Shown here in pieces: positions 34,231 through 45,448 of a stretch of DNA of 64,000 nt. The notes under the pieces are model-generated. The model was not told the DNA's origin, did no database searches, and saw nothing but the letters and a program-made list of their open reading frames with translations. The number at the start of each line of letters is the position of its first letter. Within the stretch, counting starts at the first letter, position 1. Source of the DNA: Cryptomeria japonica (taxonomy: Eukaryota > Streptophyta > Pinopsida > Cupressales > Cupressaceae); NCBI RefSeq assembly GCF_030272615.1, contig NC_081406.1, positions 460,682,072 to 460,746,071 on the forward strand, given 5' to 3'. The position numbers and the translations under genes are program-made.

Positions 34231-35215
34231 CATTGAAGTTAAAGTTTTGATTTATAAGAATAACAGGTTTTAAGGACCCGAAACCTTTAACAAAGGAGCA
34301 TATAAAAGTTCATCAATAAGCATCCAGTCTTACTAGGAACAACTTACAAAATGACTGGCAAAAAGGCCAGTCAACCGAAAGGACAACAAAAGAAAGGAAT
34401 GACAAAGCAGAAAAACCAAAGAAAGCACAACACAACTAAAAAGACTTAAGGAGATCCGTCACCTTATTCACCAACTGGTCATAGTTTGCCGTAGTAGCTT
34501 TGAGTTCTTCCATGTTCTTGTTTGGCTTCTTCTCCTTCTTTTTACCTCTAGTCCTTGTTCTAGGTCCTTGCACTTCTCTCGTGCCTTCAATGTCAGGTTC
34601 AATCTCAGGGAGTCCTTCTCCTCCTCCAGTTTGCTGATGAGGATTTTTGTATTACCATCTAAGGCCTCCAGTATGTTTAAGCTTTGTTCTATAATGATTT
34701 TAAGGCATTCTTCAATTTTGTTGACTTTTTTATCAGTTTCCGCCATTCTTTGATCCATACCATTATCATTAGTTTTTCTCTCAGTCAGGTCTTTCTCCAT
34801 TTGCTCGAACCTGGGGTTGAAGGAATCTCTAATCTCTTTGGCTCTGGAAATAGTTTTAGTCAAATCCTCAACATATTCTACCATAGATTTGCCTCCACCA
34901 ATACCGATAGTTTCCAAGATTTGGACTTTGTGGCTAAGCTTCTTATTATCCTCCACAATTTTCTTGTAACTAGTAATTAGCCAATCAATGGTGTCCACAA
35001 AACCTTTCAAACCAATAGTGATTTTATCAACTTTTCCATTGATCCTCTATTCAAAACCTTCCCCAATGGTCTCCTCCTCCAAATTCTGGTCGACTTCCGG
35101 ATTCTTTCTCTGCACTTGTTCCTCTAGCTCCATAACCTTGACTTCCTGTTTCTTTTGTTTGTTCCTTGTCTGAATTTTGGTTTTCCTATTCCAAGGAGAC
35201 ATTGAAGTTAAAGTT
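34231..35215 (-). mobile_element. Retroposed coiled-coil gene unit with 16-bp target duplication
   Basis: CATTGAAGTTAAAGTT occurs at 34231-34246 and again at 35200-35215, bracketing 953 bases. The insert carries one minus-strand ORF and a 3' stretch (34435-34247) ending GGTTTCGGGTCCTTAAAACC and TTATAAATCAA. A target duplication of this length fits LINE-type retroposition. There is no long poly(A). The insert begins exactly at the ORF's ATG, so it is probably 5'-truncated. Confidence 0.6.
34436..35202 (-). pseudogene. Coiled-coil protein pseudogene
   Basis: On the minus strand the frame starts MSPWNRKTKIQTRNKQKKQ at 35202 and is nearly continuous for about 255 codons. One TAG falls at 35049-35047 and one frame change occurs near 34550. 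The product is hydrophilic and strongly heptad-like, for example TKTISRAKEIRDSFNPRF and LISKLEEEKDSLRLNL. It ends VNKVTDLLKSF with TAG at 34438-34436. No domain is recognised. It may be a LINE ORF1-type chaperone or a host coiled-coil gene copied by a LINE. Confidence 0.5.
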
Positions 35216-36329
35216 AATAGACACATTGAAGTTAGTTGTTAAGGTGGCGGGACCCACAACTGCCAACCTTTCCTTTTCCATAAGTGTTGGGAAAGAAAAA
35301 ATAAGGCAGTTCTGAATTATGAATATAGGCTCGAGACATGTAAGGAATAGGATAAGCAATTTAAAATATAAAATTTAATGAATGATTTATGGTTTGTAAT
35401 ATCTAAAATTCTATTTATATTAGTGAGAAAAGTTATATTATTTCTAAAATGCTATTTGTATTTTTAAATATAGAGATATTATTTATTTTAAATAAATATA
35501 TATTTAAAATATTGATATTAATAATTATGATTAAAAATATAATAATTATTTATTTGGGCGATGTAAATTTTGTTAATAGGTTTTATATTTAATGTTAGTA
35601 TTCTTATATTTGTGTCTCTCTCATTATTGTTTAATGTAGTATTAAATAAGTTTAAAGTAATTTAATAATTATTTATATTATAAAAAAAGAGGTCGATATT
35701 TATGATATTATTATTAAGTAATTTATATTACTAAAAATGATGTCACATAGCGATATAATAACATATAATAGTATAATAAAAAATATAAAATATAATACAA
35801 ATAATATAAAAATAAATAATATAAATCTAAATATAAAATTTATATGAACTTTATACAATTGTAACTCCCATAAAAAACACTATCCTTAATAATATTATTA
35901 TTAGAATTATAATCCCTTATGAATTCAACTATACCTTTAACTCTCATTCTCATAATAATAATAGGATATAATAGAATAAAATAATAATAATATAACATAA
36001 CATAATAACAATGAAAATATATTCCAAATAAAACAAAAACAATGAAAATATATTAATAATAAAACCATAATAAATTTTAATTATGGTACTTGAATTAGAT
36101 ATTATAGTACATAATTAGGTTCCAATTTGGGTTAGGGATATGGTTCAATTACAATTCAATTAAAGATTTGATTATAATAAGGGATATAATTGTAGTTATG
36201 GCTAAGATAGGGTTTAATTAGTGTCATGATTATATTTAAATTAGGGTTAAATTAAATAGTTTTAAGTTAGGGTTAGGTTGAGGGATTAATTATACTTATC
36301 ATAAGAGAACTTCCATGATTGTTTATTTT
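35216..36329. other. Very AT-rich intergenic DNA
   Basis: Long runs of AT-rich sequence with ATAATA and TTAGGGTTA-like words. No gene or repeat unit can be supported. Confidence 0.5.
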
Positions 36330-37029
36330 GTTAAATAGTAGGAAAGCATCATGGATGGCGATGCGAGGGAGGAGGTTAGAGTTTCATGGCTTTAGACATG
36401 GTTGTTTTGCACAGTTTCATGATCGCCTTATGAGCATTCTTGGGAGGATCAACTAAAGGAAAGGCAATTGCCAATTTTGGGGAAACAGCAATTTTTCTCG
36501 GACCATCCCCAAACATCCAAAATCTGTTGGGCTTTGCTAAAACCTTTTCTTGTCCTGAAGGAGGTTTTAAGAAATTTCAAGATAAAATGGGGTGACCAAA
36601 TGAGAAGGTCATGCCAAAATCAGGGGAGAAGGTGTAGGTTGAAATGATCCCAAAAAAATGATTATAGTTCAAATAGGAAATGAAGCCTGGCAATATGTAG
36701 TCAAAATGCTTTGAGAAAGGGATTTCTTCATGAAATGGGCCAGAAAATGGATAAAGGGGGCTTCACTCAGTGAACCCGTGTTATATCACCTACGTTCATG
36801 ACATACTAAAGAATCCACCTATCAAAAAAATTGCCCTAAAATCCTTTTTTTCCACCCCCTTCCAATACACAACCTGAATTAAAAGCCCTCTTATTTGCAC
36901 AAAATATTACATTTTTCATAGCCCGAATTAAAAACCCCCCTATTTTCACCAATGGGCAATATATTGCACCCTCATTTTTGGGATATTAAACCCCCCAATA
37001 TGAATGCATGTGATATGATATTGCCTTTT

Positions 37030-37625
37030 TAGTGAAGCCCGCGTGGAATGGATTATGTGCACTAGGGTGTGCAAGTAGTGTGGTGAACAATGGGGTAAGA
37101 ATTTTATTCTAGAAACCCTTCCTAATGGTTTTTATCTGGTTAGTTGTGAAAGTTAGGGAGAAGTTATGGATCCTAAACAATGACCCTTTTTTATGGGTGG
37201 GGTGAGCTTTTTTATTAGAGACTAGTACCCAAATTTTGACCCAACCAAAGCCACTGTTTATGAAATCCCTATTTGGGTTCATCTTTATAATTTATCGCAA
37301 GAATATTAGGATATGGAAACATTGTAAATCATTGATAATATAATTAGTAAATTCTTAAAGGTAAATGAAGCTTTGGAAAATCAAGATTGTAGGATGTATG
37401 CTTGAATCTATATTCTTTGGAGACCTCATCCTCCCTCACCTAAGGATATAGAGATTGGGACAAAAAGACCTTTGGTGGCAACATATAGAAGTAGAAGAGA
37501 TTGTTGAGAATTGCAAATCGTGTAAATATTTATGGCACCCAACAAAGGATTGTGTGGTTTTTAAAAAAGGAAAAGTTTGGGAGGATGACCTTCTTCTCAA
37601 CAAGTTAGCCAATGTTGATTAGGTA
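37030..37625 (+). pseudogene. LINE ORF1 (RNA-binding protein) remnant
   Basis: The frame around 37245-37450 reads ATVYEIPIWVHLYNLSQEY, then NIISKFLKVNEALENQD and ILWRPHPPSPKDIE, the plant LINE ORF1 (DUF4283-type) core. CKSCKYLWHPTKDC (37506-37547) is a C-x2-C-x4-H-x4-C zinc knuckle. Several stops and frameshifts occur. ORF1 proteins coat LINE RNA. The less conserved sequence after it (37626-38480) is the usual variable region before ORF2. Confidence 0.65.
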
Positions 37626-38480
37626 ATGGTAGTTAGAGTGTTTGACATTTATCAACCATGAGATGAGGAAGGAGAGCCCCCTTTAAGCAAAGAGAATTTC
37701 CATCTACTGTCTTTGGAGGAAGAAGTCCATGGTTTCCACCCTATTGAAAAATTGGAGAAAGAGTTAAATGATATATTGAAAGAGAGCATAGGTTTTGGTA
37801 TCCTAAATCATTCAAAAGGGGCTCATCAAGATGGCTTGTCAAACACCAATTAGTATAGTATGAAAAAAGTGAAGAAATATCAAGAGAAGGAAACCATGGG
37901 AATAGAGATTAGTTCGAGTATAGATATTGGTACAACACGAATTTCAAAGGCTTAGGGGGTGGAAAACTTGGGGTTGGTAGAGGAGGAATATCTCAGTCAA
38001 CATTCATCTCAGTGAGGGAAGGATTTGCTTGAAAGTTGAGACAGTGGATCCAACTTTGGAAAAGTTGGATGTCTTAGAGTTGGAAAAATTCTCACTCATG
38101 GTGATGAAGGAGGGAGAAATTTTAGTTAGCTGAGGGGGAGATTGGTCTTGATATTCTTATCACAGATATTCAAATTTCCCTAGAAAAAAATTCCCAATCT
38201 AGGGGATGTGCAAAGTTATCATTCCCTAAGCGAAAGGGATAGAGGTATTTTAGATCTTTTTCTTTCAAAAGAAGAGGATGTTTTAGGGCTTAAGGATGAG
38301 GAAGGCATTTTGAAAAAAAGAATCATAAATTAGACTTACTCTAGAACCAACAAGGTAAATGTAGGCAAGAAAAAGGAAGGGGGCCCAAAGTGGTTAAGGT
38401 GAAGTTGGAAATTGTAGATAGTGCCAAAGGATAGAGAAAACTAAGATTTGGGAAGGGATTATCTTCCTTCTTAGGTAGCT

Positions 38481-40098
38481 ATGATAACCTTATCTTTGAA
38501 TGTTAAAGGGCTACAATGTCTTTAACAAGAGGTGTCTAATCAAGTGTTATTTTGATCAAGCAAGACTAAATGTTGTTATGATTCTTAAATGTATCTTAAC
38601 TCTCTAGAGGTGAATAAATTTGTTAAAAGTTTAAAATTTTGGTAGGGGTGCTTTAGTGAGATGGAATGGGCTTTGGGGGGCCTTGGGTTTTTGTAGATCT
38701 AATCACTATTAGGGTCAAGATGGTTGAACAATGTAAGAACTAATAGATGATCAAGATGGTTTCAAAGGACTTCATTGGCGGATTTATTTGCCTCAATGTG
38801 TATGGTCCAACTATTTTGATAAAAAAAAGAGAGTTGTGGCAGAATATAACGAATACTATTCAATATCATGGAAATTCAATTTTGATCTTTGGAAGGGATT
38901 TCAATGCAACTCTTGAGGTTGTAGATAAGAGAGAAGGCGAGGTATGTTTTGGGAAGATCCAAACAGATTTTCAGAATTTTGTTGCTAATAGTGGTTTTCT
39001 AGAGGTCAAATATAATTTTGTTACTAATAGTGGTTTACTAAAAGTCAAATATAACAAGGGTGATTTTACATGGACTAATAGGAGGAAAGGCTTCTTGAAT
39101 ATTGTTGAAAAGTTTGATTGTTTATTTCTTCCAAGGAAGTTGGATGATCTTCCTATGATTTTTGAGGTAATGATCCTTCCCTACTTGGGTTTAGATCATT
39201 ATCCAATCTCCCTCTTCCTTCAGAGAAAATCCAATCTCATTAAGGTTCCCTTCTAAATTTGAGAATATGTGGCTTTGAGCTAATAGGTACAAAGACAAGA
39301 TAAAATAGTAGTGGTTGAACACCCCTGTTCAAGAAGGTAATTAAGCTTTTATCTTTCTCAAAAGACTTCAATACATTACATCATTTTTGAAACAATGTAT
39401 TCGATCTCATTTCAAAGATACCCTTGTTGAGAAACTTTGTCTGGATAAAAAAATTGAAAAATTGGAAAACAAATTTATACATAAAGGTATCAAAGAAGTG
39501 GATTTTGTTGAAGAAAAAATGTTAAATTCTCAATATTTAGAGGTTTTTGCTAGGGAGGAGATTTTTTGGAGATAGAAGTTGAGAGAGCGTTGGTTGAAAG
39601 AAGGTGACCAAAACACAAACTCTTTTCATAACTCAGTCAAAGCAAGAAGGTCATGTAATATTATTCACACCACTAAGAATATTGAAGGAGATTGGTTGGT
39701 TAATACTGAAGATGTCAATAATGAGGTGGTGAGTTTCTTTGAAAATATTTTATCTACAAATGGAATTATAGAGTTAAGGGATTTTGGGGATATTTTGGAA
39801 GTTATCCTTTATTTGGATCCTAAAGAAAAAAATTATATGCTTCAAGCCTCAATAGTTTGGAGAAAGTCAAGTGGACCCTTTTTTCTATGGATGGGGTTAA
39901 AGCCCTTGGTCTAGATGGCCATTTGTCTTTGTTTTCCCTAAATTTTGGGATCTTTTGAAGGAGATTTTATGGGGGGGGGTGTTGAAGAGACTAGAGCATT
40001 AGTTTTATGTTGAAGGATTTTGATAATACTATGATCACCATTATTTGAAAGAAGGAGAATGTATCGTCATTTGATGATGTCATGTTGATCTCACCATG
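38481..40098 (+). pseudogene. LINE ORF2: endonuclease and start of reverse transcriptase
   Basis: ATG 38481 begins the APE-type endonuclease (MITLSLNVKGLQ). Later come GFICLNVYGP, LIFGRDFNATL (catalytic GGDFN motif with one Gly to Arg change), GDFTWTNRRKG and LDHYPISL (the SDHYPI motif with Ser to Leu). The linker has the typical RERWLKEGDQNTNSFHNS. RT begins with VKALGLDG and KKENVSSFDDVMLISPC, equivalent to the PISLCN block. It then stops at the microsatellite before the YADD site. A duplicated 10-residue phrase (FVTNSGLLKVKY) sits in the endonuclease near 38985-39050. Multiple stops show it is dead. Confidence 0.75.
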
Positions 40099-40265
40099 TA
40101 TGTATGTATGTATGTATGTATTTATGTATGTATGTATGTATGTATACATATATACATATATACATATATATGTATATATATACATACAAACATATATATA
40201 GATACATACATATATACATACATACATACATATACATATACATGTACATGTACATGTACATATAG

Positions 40266-40337
<72 letters not shown>

Positions 40338-40401
40338 GCATGTACATGTACATGTGCATGTACATATAGACATATACATGTGCATGTGCATGTACATATA
40401 G

Positions 40402-40434
<33 letters not shown>

Positions 40435-40435
40435 A
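40095..40435 (+). repeat. TATG/CATA and ACATAT microsatellite complex
   Basis: TATG units, then TATATACA, then long ACATAT and ACATGT runs. Open frames over 90 codons exist on both strands but are purely repeat-driven (Tyr/Met/Ile/His). Confidence 0.9.
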
Positions 40436-40824
40436 AAGATGTTTAAAAAGAAACCTTAATTACTTAAGATAATATTTAATTATTTTAATTTTTAAAAATT
40501 AATTTAAATTTAACAAAAAAAAATTGAAAAACAATTATATGTAGTTTTGAATGTTGTTTATAAAACAAACTTCACATAATATAAAAGAAAAAGTGACCTT
40601 GTTGAATAGAGAAGATTAATATTTGCAACATACATATATCTAAGTGTATTCTTAATATTCTGACACTATGTTGCTTCAGATTCCAAACAGGGTATATGGA
40701 TTGTGTTAATTTAAACATGGGCTATAAAATATACCACAATAAAATTAATGGTTTGAAATTATGCAGACGAATACAACAAAACACTACTAATTCTACCTAA
40801 TCATAACTCTAAATACATATTATA
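40436..40824 (+). repeat. Duplicated AT-rich unit, copy 2
   Basis: Homologous to 33151-33540 in the same orientation, again directly after a microsatellite. It differs by scattered substitutions and short indels. Confidence 0.85.
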
Positions 40825-41034
40825 ACACTATTGGTAGGAACTTGACGCATTGAGTCTCTTGTTTCAATAATGTCATTCAGATGATGCTTCATACATTCCA
40901 TCTCTTGAATTAAAATAGTTAGAAAAAATTCAAATTTTTTTATTTATGTAAAGTTGAAAATTCTTTTCTTTATGAAAATGTAAATTATCTTTTCTATGCT
41001 TTCTTTATGAAACAATGGATGCAATGCATCATGT
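40825..41034 (+). mobile_element. MITE copy 2, right end lost
   Basis: Begins AACACTATTGGTAGGAACTTG like copy 1 and matches it through GAAACAATGGATGCAATGCATCA. The outer part of the right inverted repeat is missing. Confidence 0.7.
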
Positions 41035-41899
41035 TTTATATAGCGACATTATCATATCATTTGCAATTGAATTTTAGGTACATGACATTTAGGTTCAATA
41101 CATTATAAATACTGATGTAAGTTTAATAAAATCCCATTCAAACATTAGTATCTCATGTAGTGTTGCAATCATTAATAATCACACCATTCAATTTAAAACA
41201 TTTAAAAACAATATCATTACCTTGTTAGATAATTGCATCTTTATTTGCATTTTAGGTGCATGAAATAGTATCCCATTCAAACATTAATTTTCTACGCGAA
41301 GGGTCATGTAAGTCATCAATCGACCACACTATTTTGGTTTGTTATGTTTTTAGTTGTTAAATGATGGTTTTCATTACATTACACAAAACATTAGTGCATT
41401 TTGCATTCATTTAGTTGCATAACATTTAGTTATCACATACATTATAGATCCATTCATTCACTTATCATTTTAGGTGCATTTCAATGTTAGAAGCATTTAT
41501 TATATCTCATTTTAAGTTATCACATAATTACATATCGCATATATACATATCATACTCATCTACATTACACCATAACATAAGCATTATCATGAAAAAATTA
41601 AAAAATGGCATATCATATAGGCATACATCATACACATGCATCTTGCATCCACAAACATGTTAACAACATCATAAATAACACATGCATACATACATTTTAT
41701 GATCATACATATTGCATCATAAATAGGTCAGATCATGTGCATCATCATATCATAAAATCATCATCTATCACAAAGTTAATCAATAATCAAAGTCCATGAG
41801 AGTCCATAATAAATTCCATATACATGTATACGCTGCCAAAATCGGACTACAATGATATAATTCCCAAAGGGTAAAAAATGTTGTGTCACATACATCTAC
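41035..41899 (-). repeat. CAT-rich 3' flank of PMD copy C
   Basis: CATCAT, CATACAT and TTACATCAT-like words dominate, the reverse complement of the style seen after PMD copy A (960-1560). No coding signal. Confidence 0.5.
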
Positions 41900-43620
41900 A
41901 TCAATAGCATGTGCTCTCTCAATCACTCGCCCCTGTTGTTGACCCTGAGGGCCCACCTAGAGGTCATGGTGCCCTCATCCCTATAGAATCGCTTGAATGA
42001 CAGGTCTATGTCTTGTGAGACTGGGTGCTCTATGCGTACAAAGGTGCTTACTAGTCTCCTATCATGACCTGATAGTACAAATCCCTGTAGTACTAAGCCT
42101 CACAAGCTAATCTCTTTCCACATTGTTGTCCTGCAACAACATCAACAAACACTTGTATGAGACCTGCTAGCTCCAACATTCATCGGTCCACATCGGCCTC
42201 TTCCCTACTCAACTAGGAGCGGAGTGTCTCTAGATCATCATCCATCCTCTCTAACTTTGCCATTTTCTATGAGATGGCCTCTCCACTCCTCACCTTCTCT
42301 AGGAGTTTCTTGGTCTTTTCCTTGCTCCTCTACATGTTGTCCTTGTTCATCATGGTAGTCTGGAGATCCTCTCTCAGAGCATTGACCTCCCTCCTCAGTC
42401 GGTCCACCTCCACCTGCATGTTATCGGCTCAAGCCCTCTTAATCCCCAGCTCCCCCTCAAATCTCTGAGACCTTTCCCTCGTAGTTCCTCCTCCAACCTT
42501 ATACTCTATCTAAGAGACCCAACATGCCTACAATGACACCTATCCCTCTACCTACTAGGATTTTCTTCCCTCATCATCGTGTACCTTTATCTCTCGTATA
42601 TCCATGGGCTCTGACCTATCCTCCCCTCCTTCCTCCTCTATCCTCATCCCACCAATCTGTGTTTCTGGTGGTTGAACCTGTAGTGGTCCCCCCCACTCGA
42701 GGTACTTGTTTTCCCCTCCTTTGTATAACATGTCTCTATTCCCTACCTCTCTATACTCCCCCTCCTGCTACTGCTCTGTATGCGGGCCCATTTTTCTCTT
42801 CACCCACTACCTCGTCAACTAAGGGTCGCAGTTCATCCTCCTCCAAGACCCCGGGTATATTTAGCCACACTAGTCTTTGGGCCTCCCACCAATAAGTGTA
42901 TGCACATGTGCATCCTGGATCCTCCTATCCTGAACTCCCATTGGCCTCGTCACTGCAATATGCTCCCAAGCCTATACGTGTAGCAATGTGATCCCTGTGT
43001 CAAGGTTCCTATAACTTCAATATACACAAAGATGAATTTCATGGAATAGCTAACCAAGTACCACTACTTCCCATGTATGGGTCATGCAGTCTTCCACCAT
43101 ATAGTACACGCAACGAGCCCAACCAATAGAAAATCCATGCTTGTTGAGGTTTGGCATAATCCATCCACTAAACAATCTGCATATAGATAATACCAAACAA
43201 GGGATATGTTGTATCTGCATTGCCCCCCAAGGTGCATCTATGTACCCTCCATTGATAGCGCATCATACTCACACACCTAGCGTAGGTAGTATTCCCCCCC
43301 ATCTAGTCTATACTCGGGGACTATGCCTCAGATGGGGATATTCAAGATCATCCAGACATCTAATAATATGATCGTTGCCACCCCAATCGACAAATGGAAC
43401 ATGCATGTTTGCTTGTCCCAACACTCTATGAGTGATGTCATCATTGCAGTATGCACTCAGATCCACAACCATCTCCCCACAAACCTCATGCCTACTATGC
43501 TTAGACTCTCCCTCACATTCGCCCTCAGTCATCTATATAGCCTCATCATCAAAGGCCAGAGCTCTTGTGATGTGAGCGGTCCCGCCTTCTTCTGCAACCA
43601 AGTAATTCACCTCATTAGCC
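41900..43620 (-). pseudogene. PMD pseudogene copy C
   Basis: On the minus strand, near 43560-43330, the frames read CMFHLSIG, ATIILLDVWMILNIPI and GIVPEYRLDGGE, the N-terminal PMD block. Near 43220-42900 follow LVWYYLYADCLVDG, FLLVGLVACTIWW or its frame partner FSIGWARCVYYMVEDCMTHTW, and LDTGITLLHV.AWEHIAVTRP, equivalent to VTLLQVWAYEHL of copy B. From 42500 down to 42200 a coiled coil appears (MQVEVDRLRREVNALREDL, MAKLERMDDDLETLRS). Stops and frameshifts are numerous. It sits antisense, 860 bases before the 44479 LTR. Confidence 0.7.
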
Positions 43621-44463
43621 TATTTATTTTGTCTTGTTATAGTCTATTCTACCTTATTTATATCCTATCCCATCTATGGGGCATGTGTGCACCCCCTTGA
43701 ACCCCTTTGATTCTTTCCCCATCCCCCGTTTTCCTCTCCCTATCCTCCCCAATGGAAATGCCAATCCCCCCAATGAAGACATCAAACCCATGGCGCATGC
43801 GTCTTGCCACATGCAGAGACATTGAAATATAGTCTCCACCCCCATTCACTCCCCTTGCCACAGACCGACGTCTGCATCGACGTTAATTCAGCCATGCAGG
43901 TGGTGTTCCCCTTCCAACCCCTCTTCAATGCCTACGTAGGTATTAACCACCTACAAAAATGTCGATCCCTATGTGGATATGTTGAAATGACGATCAATGT
44001 CTCTGCCCTACCCACTTGCTAATCTCATTTAATACCCTAATACATGCCCTACCTACTAAATCAAAAAGTGGGGTTTGGGTACATACCCATGGGCCATACT
44101 CGGTCGGTCGCTCATGTCGTCTAACCCTCTTTGCGTGGTGCTCATGGTGTGGATGTGGTCCATCTTGCTCCTAAGCCTCTATGCTCTCCAAGTCTTGTAA
44201 ATGTATATGTGACAAAGACCCTTCCTTGGGCCTTGTGTGGCTTATATAGGGGCCCGCATGGGCCCATTTTCTCGTACTTCTTCCATCTTCCTCATTTTCT
44301 CTCATTTTTTCTTTTCCTTTCTCGCCTTCTCTTCTGCTTTGCTCATTTTCTTCATTTTTCGATAATTTCCCCAAAAATTCTTGAGGGGGCATATACCACC
44401 CGCGTCTTCATGTTGGGGCACCCTTTTCTTTTCTTTTACCCATCGCCAATTTTGCCGCTACGT
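43621..44463. other. 5' flank of PMD copy C
   Basis: C-rich and CT-rich DNA without a supported gene. It contains the antisense TATA box at 44241. The overlapping frames at 43654-44496 on both strands lack motifs. Confidence 0.4.
44241..44250 (-). promoter_or_regulatory. Candidate TATA box for antisense PMD copy C
   Basis: The minus strand reads CCCCTATATAAGCCACAC, a strong TATA box, about 620 bases upstream of the first PMD codons. It lies 230 bases from the LTR. Confidence 0.5.
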
Positions 44464-44478
44464 AAAAGAGGGGCAAAA
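44464..44478 (+). promoter_or_regulatory. Polypurine tract before the 44479 LTR
   Basis: AAAAGAGGGGCAAAA directly before TGTAGACGTC, nearly identical to the tract at 13112-13125. Confidence 0.75.
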
Positions 44479-45448
44479 TGTAGACGTCTAAAATAAATTA
44501 AATATTTAATTAATTTATCCTTCCTACTAGTTAATCAACTTAATTATGTTATCCTTTATTCTTCTCAATATTAATTAAATCTAATTTAATTAATTATATC
44601 ACTATAGTCCAATAATTGATTTATTAAATAAATCAATTATTCCCTATTCTTCTAAAGTCCTCAAAATTAATTAATTCTTCTAAATTCCCTTTAATTAAAT
44701 TAATTAACTAATCATGTGACTCCTACAAACTACTTACCTCTAATCCTCACTTATCCTAATTAATTCTTTTAGAAGCTCACTTAACATTATTTCCTAGTTT
44801 TTAATTCCTCCACTCATTCTCTCTTCTCTTGTCAAGTCCTCCTACATCCCCACTTGTCTTCTAATCCCTTATTAATTTCCCTAATCATCCTCTCTAATCA
44901 TTTTATAGTGGCTAATCCTCATGATTAGCGACAAAGTCAACTAATTTCCATAAATGGCTTGTCCCCTCTCAACCCCCAACCTTAAATGCACCAACTTTGG
45001 TCATTTCAAGGATTTGAAAATTTCTCATTCTCCCATGCACTCTCATCTTCCCAAGGAATTTTTAATTCCTTTTCTCATTTCTTTCCCCATACATCTCATT
45101 ATTTGGGAATTTAAAATTCCCTTGTCCTCCCCCTAGGAATTTTTAATTCTTTTATGTCTTCCCCATGTATTTGAGGATCTCTTCCCCATGTACATTGTGG
45201 AGTGTGGAGATAAGAAATGCCTTTATGGAAAATCTCTTGGTCTCCACACCATGTCCCTTCAATCCATGTCCCCACCTTGTTTCAATCTCCACCCTTGATC
45301 TACTTTCAATCTCAACCATCTTCAAATTTATAAATTGGGGTCTCCTCCCGTTCATTTCTCATCTCATTTTCAAGTAAGCTTATGCTGCTCATCTAGCTTT
45401 TGAATTCCATCTTGTGCATCCATACTATAGGTAATTTTAGTTATTACC
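44479..45448 (+). repeat. 3' LTR of the second PMD-carrying element, interrupted by element 3
   Basis: It starts TGTAGACGTCTAAAATAAATT and has the AT-palindrome region (44500-44720) of the 13126 LTR group. Element 3 cuts it after TTACC (45444-45448). The remainder continues from 56489, but its end is not clear. Confidence 0.65.

Larger units (their letters stand above)
36330..40098 (+). mobile_element. LINE (L1-like), 3'-truncated
   Basis: ORF1 and the first half of ORF2 of a plant non-LTR retrotransposon are present. The copy stops within the reverse transcriptase at the microsatellite near 40095. LINE copies are usually cut at the 5' end, so loss of the 3' half points to a later deletion or rearrangement. 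The 5' boundary is approximate, and no target duplication could be found. Confidence 0.75.

Noticed and set aside
40091-40431. Four frames over 90 codons on both strands
   Set aside because: Produced by TATG/ACATAT repeats with no stops; not coding.
43323-43700. Plus-strand 125-codon frame as a gene
   Set aside because: The minus strand there carries PMD motifs; the plus frame is a shadow.
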